Of a stretch of 64,000 nt of DNA, positions 1 to 10,158 are shown in pieces. How positions within the stretch are numbered: position 1 is the first letter of the stretch; each line of letters begins with the position of its first letter. The position numbers were made by a program, and so were the translations under genes. The notes under the pieces were generated by a model, which was not told the DNA's origin, did no database searches, and was given only the letters and a program-made list of their open reading frames with translations. The stretch is from Pseudopithomyces maydicus. Lineage: Eukaryota > Ascomycota > Dothideomycetes > Pleosporales > Didymosphaeriaceae. Location of the stretch: assembly GCA_026873275.1 (NCBI GenBank), contig JANTUC010000010.1, positions 372,001-436,000 of the forward strand. The letters run 5' to 3'.

Positions 1-374
1 CTTTAGTCTCCCTCAGTGATGAACTGTATGCAGACAAGCCGTTATAGCTTAGTTGTTGACTGTCCATCAACTCATTGTAGGCATGGCCGGTTTTGGTCAT
101 CTGCTATCGCGATTTGCGCATCGCACCGATGCCTGGAATTTGCCGATAGACTCAGGCACATGAATCCTCCATGATGGATCCTCAATTTGAACTCTACAAC
201 TTGTTCTTCCCCTAGAACTTGTAGACCCATGCAGGAGTGGTGTTCCACACCAGCGATTGACTCTACCGCACATCACAAATCAGCATATAAACAAGAATCA
301 CCACTTAAGAAACCAAAATCGTGTAAGAAATACCTAAAACCCAAGAGGAGGTGCTCTTCTCCCTGTCCCAACGC
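1..374. other. Window edge, downstream flank of the Rieske gene
   Basis: No gene recognised. The stretch lies downstream of the minus-strand Rieske oxygenase gene and presumably holds its 3' untranslated region and terminator. The only open frames are short, low in complexity and unlike any family I know. Confidence 0.5.
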
Positions 375-1756
375 CTACGCCTCGCTATGACCAACAACAA
401 CATCAACCACACACACAGTACAAAAGAAACTCGTAACCCTCATACCGGCCCCCCTCACCTCACCACTCCAACTTCTCACCCCCGTCGAACACGAAAGACT
501 ATCACAAAAATCCACATCCTCATTATCCCCCTTACTCAGCAACTTCTGCCTCGCGGGCCAAATCTCCCGGCCAGCGCCCTGCTCGCGCTCATGCCACCCG
601 ACCACCTCCTCTCTGCACATCTTCTGGAAATACAGCGGGCCCTTCTCCATGTGCGGGTGCAGCTCGCCATTTACGAAGACGCCCGCGTTGAGGTTCTTCT
701 GCGCTTGGTTGCAGAGGGCCTTGTCCTCGGTCATGATGCGCTTGAACATTTGGGAGACCTTGTCGAAGTCGGCGGCGGGGGAGTGCCGGTTGCGGTAGAC
801 TTCGTAGTGGATGTGCGTCGTGGTGGCGGTGGTGGGGATGAATTTTTGGAGGAAGAAGAAGTGCGGGCTGAGCATGTTAGGGGGTGGGGTGGGAGAGGGG
901 AGAGGGGGAGAGGGGAGGGGACCTACGAGACGGTCATGGAAGCGTATGGCCAGTAGTAGGTGCTAGCGATATGCATGCCCTGCTTGATCTGTTCTTCCGA
1001 TGCGGATGCGTCGTGGTCGATGTGCTTGTCCTTGGGAGTTACGTCGTATGTCTCGAGGTTGGCCACTTCTGGGACGTCGGGGTGAGTGGTTGCGCAGTGG
1101 TAGCACTCGTTGTAGTTATCTGCAGCGATCTTCCAGTTGTAATCAGCGTCAATCTTCCACACGTGGTCGAACTCGTAGTTGCTGAAATCAAAGCTCTTGA
1201 AGCGCTCTTGTTCGTCGACACCCCCAAAGTCCTTTTCCCAAGGAACCTCTGGTTCTGACTGAGCGTCGAGATTAATCCAGACGAAGCCGTTCACATCTAC
1301 CCGTGTATGTATTGAGAAGAGCCCATTTTGCGATTTGTCGAAATCAGGGATGTCTTGATAACCAGGAGCTTTGGCAAGCTTGCCGTTGAGGCCATATGAC
1401 CAACCATGGTATCGGCATGCAAAAATCTTGACTGTGCCTTGGTCTTGCTCGATTACAGGATATGCGCGGTGCCGGCACACGTTGTGAAAAGCGGTGACGT
1501 TGTCGCTCCGATCACGAGACAAAACGATGTCGAAACCAGCGATCTGATAACGGAGGTAGTCGCCTGCATTTTTGACGCGGGAAGAGTGTGTGAGAATGAG
1601 CCATTTCCGCGAAAAGATGGCACGACGCTCTAGCTCGAACATCTCCGGGGAAGTATACCAGTTAGAAGGCAGAGCACGAATAGATTCATTCTCCTTTTTG
1701 ACGACTGGATCTGGCTTGCTACCACCAAGCCCCACGTAGTTGAGAATAGCCGCCAT
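375..1756 (-). CDS. Rieske [2Fe-2S] non-haem iron oxygenase, glycine betaine/choline monooxygenase type
   Basis: Two exons, 1756-927 and 867-375, joined over a 59-bp intron (donor GTAGGT, acceptor CTCAG), giving about 440 residues, the usual length for the alpha subunit of this family. The Rieske cluster is clear: CRH at residues 94-96 and CRYH at 114-117, spacing C-x-H-x17-C-x2-H. The mononuclear iron site is in the second half: NECYHCATTH with His220 and His225 (H-x4-H). This class of oxygenase demethylates glycine betaine to dimethylglycine, or oxidises choline, using an external reductase; no reductase gene is seen here. The next gene, divergent across 1.9 kb, is a dimethylglycine-dehydrogenase-like flavoprotein, which favours the betaine role. 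The last 40 or so residues look unlike the catalytic domain, so the C terminus is the least certain part. Family is sure; substrate is inference. Confidence 0.88.
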
Positions 1757-3663
1757 GGTAATCGAATATGAGGACTAGCAAACTTGAGATTAGGGTCTTG
1801 GAATTCAATTCTTAGAGGTGAAACCGATACGCAGAACGATTCCAGAAGCTCTCATATAGATAGAAACGTCCAACGCTCTAGATAAGCGTACAACGTACGA
1901 TACAGTTATGTCACGGCAGGTAAGAGCATCGTGATACCTCCTCACTCGCCTGGTGCAGCTCCCCTATTCACGTCTGCATTTCCAGCTCAACACAGATACC
2001 ACTGGGCCGTAATGGGGAATCCATTCCTTTCGTATATTCGCATTCCCACGTCGTTGTTGGATCTATGGCCTAAAATAGTCAAACGCCACCTGGGACGAGC
2101 TAGGTCATGCCTAAAACGGAAATCTTTCCCATACTGTAGACCCTGACTCCACAAATCCCACGACCAATAGATAGCACGTGGATTGTGTTCTCTAATAAAT
2201 GTGGATGTACCAGGGTTTTTCTTGTAAGATGATGCAAGTGAATCGAGCAAAAGGTTTTGCGCGCGCCTTCATCATGCGACGCTCAAGCTAGTGCATACAT
2301 GATTCTAAAGCCCATGAGATGCAATCACAGATTCATCCGAAACATGTGAATATAATCTTCAGATGGGAGGTGTTGAATCGATGACTCACCAGTGATCTGG
2401 ATGAAATGCGGCTATATTGTTAATGGAAAATACGTGTCCAACCGATAACACATACCCTCGTTCAATCTATCCAGTGATGATGGAACACAACTACGTTGGC
2501 ATCAAATATGAAGGCATTCATGAGGTTACGAGAACAGCTTCTCTATGCAAAGTGTCTAATGTTGTTGTTGGTGGGCGATTGAAGATTGTTCTCTGTAGGT
2601 ATCCCTATGCCTTGTACACTGAACTAGGTTCCGGTGTTGACCGTGATTAAGCAACAACTAGCAGCACCGACACTTGCCCGTGGTCTGTACTTTTGCTGGT
2701 CGCCGTATCGTTTCTTCAGTAGAGCCACTCATGCAGGGAAGCCCGTGGCGGAAAGTTGCAGCTCACTAACTTTGCTGGCGGCCGCAGTGCAACTACCATA
2801 GCGCTATTCTTGGTTAACGGTTGTGTGAAGTTACGAAGTATCTCATTCTAGTATAGAGAAAGCTGCTATGTTCGTTCTAGGTAGTATTCCATGAGATGAC
2901 CACGCCTAGCTTACGTTGAAGTTTTACCCGATGCCATATAGCACATTGGCAGAGCAGGATTATAACAAGTACTTCTCACAATAATCGCCAACCAACAGCT
3001 TCTATTGTTCTGAAAGCTAGTTAGCTGATATGGCGATTCGTATAACTTTCTGTCGGCTCATCTTCTCCTCTTTGTGAGCATGCTTGCCAGAAGAGAGCCT
3101 ACCTCAGTAATCTTTCATCACCGTCGTGGAACTCACACAATACAGTACTAGTCTATTGGGAATATGAGTCTGGATCTTGACAAAATCCAGCGTGTCCATA
3201 AGGAATGTGTTGCTGACTTTTATTGAAAAGTTCGTGGAAATGGATCTACATTTCGCCTTCTCCCACAGCATCCTTTGGAGAGAGTGTTTACACCCGAGTA
3301 AAGACATTGTCCTACAAATCGATACTTGGATGTTCTACATAGAAGGACAATAACACATGCATTTGAGGTGGGGTGCGTTCTTGCGTGTATTGCGTTGATG
3401 GTGTTGCAAGGTGCCACCAAGCGGTTCCGCTCGAGCTATTCCGCTTTTAGCAAAAATAATCACCACGGATTACCGCACTGCCTTCGCATCGAACGACCTG
3501 CTGCGGGGCGGCATGCGCTTCCCTTCGGCATTGTTTTTGTGATTCTATAGAGGGTAAAGCTTTCACTCAAGATGCTATCATCGCCGCATATCGGGGCAAA
3601 CTGCAGCCTTCAAGAAGGCTCGTTGCCCGCAGCGGATTCTTGCGCATCAATCACATTTTCAAC
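1757..3663. promoter_or_regulatory. Divergent promoter region between the Rieske oxygenase and the dimethylglycine-dehydrogenase-like gene
   Basis: About 1.9 kb between two start codons pointing away from each other. I see no third gene: the open frames are short and match nothing I know. The spacing is long for a simple shared promoter, so the two genes may be controlled separately. Regulation by betaine or choline is only an inference from gene content. Confidence 0.5.
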
Positions 3664-6213
3664 ATGGCGACTTCACAACGAGTTGTTATCATCGGAGCCG
3701 GTATTGTGGGAGTCAATCTTGCCGACGAGCTGGTCTCTCGAGGATGGAAAGATATTACGGTCGTTGAGCAGGGTCCGCTCAATATGCCCGGCGGTTCGAC
3801 ATCACATGCACCCGGTCTTGTGTTCCAAACAAATCCTTCAAAGACAATGACAAGACTTGCGAAATACACAGTGGAGAAGTTATTATCAATCAAGAAAGAT
3901 GGGGAAGGATGCTTCAATCAACTGGGTGGTCTCGAAGTCGCAACAACTCCTGAACGATTGCAAGAGCTTAAACGCAGACACGGCTACGCTTCTTCATGGG
4001 GCATCGACGCACGACTGATCAGCAGGGAAGAGTGCGTCGAAATGTATCCTCTGCTGAACAAAGACTCCGTTCTTGGTGGTCTGCATATCCCGACCGATGG
4101 TCTAGCTCTAGCGGCGCGAGCAACCCAGCTTCTTATTGAACGCACACAGGAGGCAGGCGTCCGTTATCTTGCCTCGACGCCTGTAACCGGTATTGAGAGA
4201 TCAAATGGACGCGTCACTGGTGTCACGACGCCTAATGGTTCTGTTCAAGCCGACATCGTTGTGTCCTGCGCCGGTTTCTGGGGAGTTGAGATCGGAGCCA
4301 TGGTCGGTCTTCAAGTACCACTACTTCCATTGGCGCATCAGTATGCAAAGACAACTGCCGTTCCAGGTCTGAAAAACCGCGATGTTAACTCGAAAATCAA
4401 TGGAATGAACGCCACCCTCCCAATATTGCGTCATCAAGATCAGGATCTCTACTACCGAGAGCATGGCGACCAATATGGTATTGGGTACTATGGTCATCGC
4501 CCTATGCCTGTTGTCGCTGCATCTTTGGGTCTTACTCCACAGTATGTAGACGAAAAGAATATGCCCTCTCGTCTTGATTTCACTCCTAGAGATTTCGAGA
4601 CTGCATGGAAGGAATCCCAAAAGCTGTTGCCTGCTCTCAAGGACACGCATCTCGCCGATGGATTTAACGGTATATTTTCTTTCACTCCTGATGGAGGACC
4701 CATTATTGGACGAGCACCACACTTGGAAGGTTTTTACGTTGCAGAAGCTGTCTGGGTGACGCACTCAGCGGGCATCGCTCAAGCGGTCGCCCAATTGCTC
4801 ACTACTGGACGCTCAGAAATCGACATCGGAGAGTGTGACATCTCAAGATTTGAAGAGATCCAGATGAGCCAAGATTACGTTTCGGAAACATCACAACAAA
4901 ACTTTGTTGAAATTTACGACATCATTCATCCTCTTGCACCGAAGATCTCACCCCGAAATCTACGAATCAGTCCTTTCAACGTTCGACAGCGTGAGATGGG
5001 GGCATATTTCCTCGAAGTTGGAGGTTGGGAACGTCCTTTCTGGTATGAAGCAAATGCAGAACTACTCAAATATCTTCCGGCGAAATGGCAGCCAGTCGAG
5101 AGAGATGCTTGGTCTGCACAACACTACTCTCCCATTGCTGCTGCAGAGGCCTGGAAAACACGAAATGCCGTCGCCATGTATGACATGACGGCGTTCCACC
5201 GGTTCGAGGTTTCCGGCCCAGGCGCCCTTGATCTTCTTCAGCGTTTGACCACCAGCGACCTCAACAAAGAGCCGGGTTCGATTACATACACGCTTCTCCT
5301 TGACAATGCCGCCGGTATTAGAGGCGATATCTTTGTCTCTCGTATTGAGGAAGACGTCTTCCAGATTGGTGCCAATTCTGCAACAGAATTCCACTACCTC
5401 TCACGGGAAGCTCGTTTCCAGCGTCAACAGTCTCCAAACCGATATGTTCAGGTACGAGAAATCACTGGCAGCACCTGTAGCATTGGTCTCTGGGGCCCAC
5501 GAGCACGAGACGTCATCGCCGGTATCAGCACCGACGACTTCTCGAACAAGGGCCTCCCATACTTCGGCGTCAAAAAGGTACACGTTGCCGGGATTCCGGT
5601 CCTAGCATTCCGAAAATCATATGTTGGAGAACTCGGATGGGAGCTACAAACGAGCGCAGAACTCGGACTACGACTATGGGATGCCGTTTTTCAGGCCGGA
5701 AAGCTGCATGGCATTATTGCAGCTGGTCGTGCTGCTCTCAACGCTCTGCGACTAGAAAAGGGCTACAGAACATACGGAGCAGACATGACGACAGAGCACA
5801 ACCCAGTTGAAGCAGGCGTCGTGTCGGCCGTCCAGGCTGATAAGAAAGAAGAGTTCGTTGGCAAAGCTGCGCTCATGCGCCTTTCCAAGACGCCCAGTCG
5901 TCGGTTGCGATGCCTTGCTGTCAATGACGGTCGCTCTATGATATTGGGCAAAGAGCCCGTCTTCTACAAAAACAAGGCAGTGGGTTACATCACTACTGCA
6001 GCGTTCGGTTTCACAGTCAGTACGCCTATCGCATATGCCTGGCTACCCGGCGATGTCAGCATCGGCGAAACTGTCGAGATCGAGTACTTCGGCCGACGCG
6101 TGCCTTCTACAGTTGTCACTGAGCCGCTTTATGACCCAGAGAACAGCCGTCTACTTGACGACAGACCGCCTCTTGAGGTGGAGACACAACCACGACTCAG
6201 GTCTCGTCTCTAG
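3664..6213 (+). CDS. FAD-dependent dimethylglycine/sarcosine dehydrogenase-like protein with C-terminal GCV_T domains
   Basis: Uninterrupted frame. I take the ATG at 3664 (MATSQRVVIIGAGIVG), because it puts the dinucleotide-binding GAGIVG at residues 11-16; an upstream ATG at 3640 would add eight residues. About 849 residues, close to dimethylglycine dehydrogenase. The N-terminal half is a DAO-type FAD oxidoreductase; the GGSTSHAPGL stretch (His48) aligns with the histidine that carries covalent FAD in the mammalian enzyme. The second half, from about residue 430, reads as an aminomethyltransferase (GCV_T plus GCV_T C-terminal) fold that hands the methyl carbon to tetrahydrofolate. Expected reaction: oxidative demethylation of dimethylglycine to sarcosine, or of sarcosine to glycine. 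There is no obvious mitochondrial presequence. Family assignment is strong; the exact N-methyl substrate is inferred from the neighbour. Confidence 0.88.
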   Translation: MATSQRVVIIGAGIVGVNLADELVSRGWKDITVVEQGPLNMPGGSTSHAPGLVFQTNPSKTMTRLAKYTVEKLLSIKKDGEGCFNQLGGLEVATTPERLQELKRRHGYASSWGIDARLISREECVEMYPLLNKDSVLGGLHIPTDGLALAARATQLLIERTQEAGVRYLASTPVTGIERSNGRVTGVTTPNGSVQADIVVSCAGFWGVEIGAMVGLQVPLLPLAHQYAKTTAVPGLKNRDVNSKINGMNATLPILRHQDQDLYYREHGDQYGIGYYGHRPMPVVAASLGLTPQYVDEKNMPSRLDFTPRDFETAWKESQKLLPALKDTHLADGFNGIFSFTPDGGPIIGRAPHLEGFYVAEAVWVTHSAGIAQAVAQLLTTGRSEIDIGECDISRFEEIQMSQDYVSETSQQNFVEIYDIIHPLAPKISPRNLRISPFNVRQREMGAYFLEVGGWERPFWYEANAELLKYLPAKWQPVERDAWSAQHYSPIAAAEAWKTRNAVAMYDMTAFHRFEVSGPGALDLLQRLTTSDLNKEPGSITYTLLLDNAAGIRGDIFVSRIEEDVFQIGANSATEFHYLSREARFQRQQSPNRYVQVREITGSTCSIGLWGPRARDVIAGISTDDFSNKGLPYFGVKKVHVAGIPVLAFRKSYVGELGWELQTSAELGLRLWDAVFQAGKLHGIIAAGRAALNALRLEKGYRTYGADMTTEHNPVEAGVVSAVQADKKEEFVGKAALMRLSKTPSRRLRCLAVNDGRSMILGKEPVFYKNKAVGYITTAAFGFTVSTPIAYAWLPGDVSIGETVEIEYFGRRVPSTVVTEPLYDPENSRLLDDRPPLEVETQPRLRSRL

Positions 6214-6517
6214 AAAAGTAATCTTTCCTCAACATTACAACTTTCTATTTCTTGTGAAGTTTTAGCGCACGCATTCGGGTTATTAGGGGAGATGTTGCCG
6301 GTGCTTATATCGATGGTGTATGGTAGTGCCGTATATATGCAGCCGTAACGACAGGACTACCTCTGTAATTAACTGCATACTCATGACACTTTATGACAAT
6401 ACATATATAGTTCACGCTTCCAACCAATGATATTTCTGCTATATATACAGCGTTAAATTATCTATGGCACGACCACCGCTCTTCAGTCAACTTTAGACAC
6501 AGGCTCGGAGTAAGGCT
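6214..6517. other. Convergent intergenic region
   Basis: The 3' flanks of the flavoprotein gene (plus) and the LPMO gene (minus) face each other here. AT-rich with many TATATA stretches; no gene seen. Confidence 0.5.
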
Positions 6518-7542
6518 TTAGCCAGTCCACACCTTGGGCCCGGGCACGACGTAAGACTTGGGGTTGTTCCCTGAAACAATATTAGCAAAGTCTCAACCAA
6601 CCAGGCTAACTTCTCGACAAAGCATCATCGCCATGTGTCGAAAGTCGCAATTACTCACATTTGTTGAACGCAATTCCGGGGTCGTTAGCCTTGTAGATTC
6701 CGGGAATCTTGCTCAAAGGCCCAGGGTTGCCTCCTCCGGATCCCTCAATCTTGAGCTGGTAGCACTCGATGTAGAACTGAGCCTTGCCGACATGACCCTC
6801 GTGCAGGCCGATATGTTCAACGCGGACAAGATACTCTCCGGGCGGGATGTTCTTCTGGATCGTCCACTCCAGTCTGTCTTTCTGCCAGGAGCACCAGTTG
6901 TTGTCCGTGCCGGGGTTGCTGCCGCAGAGAGCAGTCTCGTAGACCTTGACCTGCAGAGCCCGGGGGCATACAGTTAGTGGGTGTTCTGAGAAAGAGGGGT
7001 GGCGGTTCTGTCGCATCTCGATTGAGCGAAAGAACAACTTGCTCTTTCATCACCAGGGCTTCCAGCTCCAATGAAGTGAAGCATAATGGGAATGATGAGA
7101 AGAGGGAATGGATGATGTATGGGGAAGACTTGCCCAATCACCGCTACCGTCGTAGTTCTTTACACCAGAGTCAGGAGCCTTGCTGACATAAACGAATCCT
7201 GGTCCAGGATGCTCGATAAACTCGTTGTTGAAGAGCTTGAAACCGATTTTGTCACCTGCTTTGACTGTGTAGGTGGCGGTCGAGCCAGGTTGAGCTCCCT
7301 TATTGCAACGAAGGTCGTTGGAGTTCATGAGCTCGCTGGTGTACGCGGGGTTGTAGGAGTTGGAGTTCTTCCTCGTGTAGGCATATCTAGGCAGAAGATT
7401 AGATGAGATTGCTAATAGTCTTACTTGACTACTTACTCTCCTCCGATGGAAGCACCGTTCACAATCAGACGGTTGAAGATGTAGTGAGCCTGAGCCAGGG
7501 GGCGGAGGCAGCAAGAAGCGCTGTAAAGGCGAAGGTCTTCAT
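6518..7542 (-). CDS. AA9 lytic polysaccharide monooxygenase (frame broken by one missing base in the signal peptide)
   Basis: Four exons: 7542-7437, 7386-7134, 6950-6659, 6570-6518. AA9 enzymes are secreted copper oxygenases that cleave cellulose oxidatively. Start: MKTFAFTALLAASA is a good secretion signal, and the mature protein would begin HYIFNRLIVNG, the N-terminal histidine that forms half of the copper brace. The second copper histidine is in NNEFIEHPGPGFVYVS and the axial tyrosine in QFYIECYQL. No cellulose-binding module; about 234 residues. Two oddities. The signal peptide and the catalytic domain are in different frames, and one more G in the plus-strand run 7498-7502 joins them. 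The intron 7133-6951 has a GC donor (GCAAGT) with a normal CAG acceptor. A minus-strand TATATAAAG lies at 7628-7636, 86-94 bp upstream of the start. Confidence 0.9.
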
Positions 7543-7627
7543 GGTGGCGGTGCTGTAAAGAAGAGTATGACAGGCGTTGTCTCCGAGAAATGCTGTAGCC
7601 TGTTTCTTGAAGTACGGTGATGTTCTT

Positions 7628-7636
7628 CTTTATATA
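7628..7636 (-). promoter_or_regulatory. TATA-like box of the LPMO gene
   Basis: TATATAAAG on the minus strand, 86-94 bp upstream of the LPMO start codon. Motif and spacing fit a fungal core promoter; not tested further. Confidence 0.5.
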
Positions 7637-7642
7637 CCTCAT

Positions 7643-8997
7643 TACTCAGGATTCCCTAGCACGTTGGTTTCTCCTAATACTTGTCTATTGGAGGAGATTA
7701 TGTTTCCATTCATTTGATGTTTCAAAAAAGCGATCGTCTCATTCGTCTAGACAGCTACGCTTAGATGTCCTTGCAATAAGGCACAGAGACGCCAAGGCAC
7801 AGCCAAGCTTATGGGTATGGTCCAGTGAGCCTTCCATTTTAACTTGCCAAGATCCGGGGAAGCACAGATTGAGTGCTCGACCACTATCGGTGACTAGGCG
7901 ACACTTGCTAGAACCTGAAGGACATGCTGGTAGTGAAAGGTACTGTAGCGCTCATTGGTTCGGAGAAATGTCGTGGCACCTGCAAGCCGGAACGATTTGA
8001 GGATACAAGATATATAAACTCTCCATATACTGCTTAGTTTGAGTCTGCTGTCGATGTTCGGGTATCGAGTCAGCTAACTAAACAGCAGTATCTAGGTAGT
8101 ATTACCAAGGCTTTTCTCATTACATGGACATTAGCACCATCTTGGAATCTCAACATAGTGTCTTGGTACAGTGAAGGATTGTGAGCATGACATTTGAATG
8201 TGTCACAAGAACAATACAACCGCTACGATAAAAGACTACATACATCAACCGGCTTGTAACACTAAGATCTGTAAGCAACGGACAGACTGAATTCCCGTGG
8301 GCAATCCGATACATTATCGTCTCAGTCTCCGTGATTGCACAGGTGAACAGGTCTGTAAGGCTACATCTAGGTGCTATATATTGCACCCTGTCAAACACGC
8401 TTTTATTGAAAACTCAACTTTCATTCTGGGTGTAAGTATTTGGAGATGAGGTGTTGTGACAGACGACAATCATACATGAGGAGGAACCGCTGGCCGCACT
8501 GCATCGGTGAAGGCGCCTCATCGGTGCTTTCATCACACAGCTCTGCAGTGTGACAACCGGCCTAGTCGTCTTGAATGATCCGCACTCTAAAAACAATTTG
8601 ATGGTTTCAGCCAGAGACCCGCTCCTGGCCATTAATTCATGGATCGAGTCATGGGCCCATGAAGATTCGAAAAACACCTAGCGTCAACAACATAAACCCC
8701 CATCCGCCTCTCACAAATCATCAATAAATTCTATGCTCAGCTATTTCCCCTATCCAGGCCCTATCTTCCCTCATCCCTAATGCATAAGTACAAAGAAACT
8801 CAAACAACCTTAACCCAATTTAGCCGTCCAAATATGCCACCGCCCCACGATCACCACAGATAAATTAACGCACTAAACCGCATCCAGTAAAATTGCACTC
8901 TACACCAATTACGTCTTCAGCCTAATAAAACAGATATCGATCTGGCATTTCGCAGCAAGCTTTCGTACTTCAACTATTTGTACATTTCCACGCCGCG
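7643..8997. other. Intergenic region between LPMO and UstYa-like gene
   Basis: About 1.4 kb upstream of both genes. The open frames are short, with no family match and no coding-type codon bias. It presumably carries the two promoters. Confidence 0.45.
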
Positions 8998-9680
8998 ATG
9001 AAGCCTTCGAAAGAGAATCTGGATGAGGAGGAGGAGGCATTCCTATCGGAGGGAGATAACCACCATGTTCAACCCCTACCAACCACAGAAGCGCGGCGAA
9101 ACCGGTGGCGAGCGTCGCACCTCGTTCGACTATTGATTGAGTTCGCGATGGCAAGCGCAATAGTTGTGCTGCTTGTTCGACAGTCTAAAATATCGTGCTT
9201 GCCGTCTCCGCTTCGGAGGACGCCTGTACCACAATGTATGCAAGATCCCATCATCGAGCTTGAGTAAAAGAGAAGAAATGAACGAAGGAAGAGGATGAAG
9301 AGAGGAAGTCATGATGTATGCTAATCTGTTCCTCTGTTAAAGTGCCCCGCAAAATGTACACCTTCCAAAGTAACCCCCGCTACACCCCCGACGACATGTT
9401 CACCAACCAAAACACTACTCTCCACGCGCTGCATAACTGGATTGAACTATCAAGTGGTGAGTATCTGCCTTCCTTCTCTTAACTTATGTACATACAGTCT
9501 TATACACACCCTCCTGTTCCCTCCTGTTCCCTCCTGTTCCCTCCTGTTCCCTCCCCACCTTATCACTATCACTTTATTATTACAGCACTATCACTATTGC
9601 TATTACTATTATTATTACTTTTACCTTTGCTATTATCTCACTTTCACTTTCACCTTCACCTTCACTTTCACCTTCACCTT

Positions 9681-9712
<32 letters not shown>

Positions 9713-10158
9713 CCTTCACCTCACTTTCACCGTTACCAACCCTAACTAACCCACCCCCAGCCGCCCGAGGCTACGTCGTCGCCCCCACCTCCGGCACCTA
9801 CGACCTCCCCACCCCCTACGACATCGCCCTCGACCGCTGGCACGACGGCAAAGGCTACATGGTCTCCGTCTTCCACCAGCTGCACTGCCTCTCGTACATT
9901 GTCGAGCACTTCCAGCAGGGCTACGACGGCATCAAGCTCGACGAGGAGGTCGCGCACCACTCGGTGCATTGCTTCAACTACCTACGGCAGGGCATCACGT
10001 GCAATGCGGATGTGACGTTGGAGGGGAAGACGGACGCTGGGCCGGGAGAGGGGAGTGAGCATGAGTGTGTGGATTATGAGGCGTTGCTGGGGTGGGCGAA
10101 TGAGCATGCGGGGATGAGGTGGAGGGAGGGGTTGATGCCTGAGTTGTCGATTTTGTAG
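8998..10158 (+). CDS. UstYa-like (DUF3328) membrane-anchored protein
   Basis: Three exons, 8998-9235, 9343-9456 and 9761-10158, in phase and giving 249 residues. The N terminus is acidic and cytosolic-like, followed by one membrane helix (about residues 44-62, LLIEFAMASAIVVLLV). The C-terminal domain has the two signatures of the family: HQLHC, then HHSVHCFNYLRQ with CNADVTLE downstream. UstYa-type proteins act as oxidases or cyclases in ustiloxin and cyclochlorotine pathways, but many copies stand alone with unknown roles. No precursor peptide, tailoring enzyme or transporter of such a cluster is visible nearby, so I do not assign a pathway. The second intron, 304 bp, is filled with tandem repeats. 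Confidence 0.85.
9511..9554. repeat. 10-bp tandem repeat CTCCTGTTCC, 4.4 copies, inside an intron
   Basis: Four perfect copies and a partial fifth, in the second intron of the UstYa-like gene. Confidence 0.95.
9638..9731. repeat. Hexamer array of CTTCAC/TTTCAC units inside the same intron
   Basis: About 94 bp of mixed CTTCAC and TTTCAC units on the plus strand. The array is pyrimidine-rich and sits just before the CCACCCCCAG acceptor, so it may act as an overlong polypyrimidine tract. Confidence 0.93.

Noticed and set aside
1757..3663. Small open frames as a third gene in the betaine module (for example a reductase)
   Set aside because: None shows flavin, NAD or ferredoxin motifs and none extends past 90 codons.
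7433..7642. Upstream ATG at 7642 as the LPMO start, which avoids the frameshift
   Set aside because: The resulting N terminus is not a signal peptide and sits over the TATA-like box; the MKTFAFTALLAASA start matches secreted LPMOs.
6518..10158. LPMO and UstYa-like neighbours as part of a RiPP toxin cluster
   Set aside because: There is no precursor peptide, transporter, methyltransferase or other tailoring gene, and the LPMO is a cellulose enzyme; UstYa proteins often stand alone.
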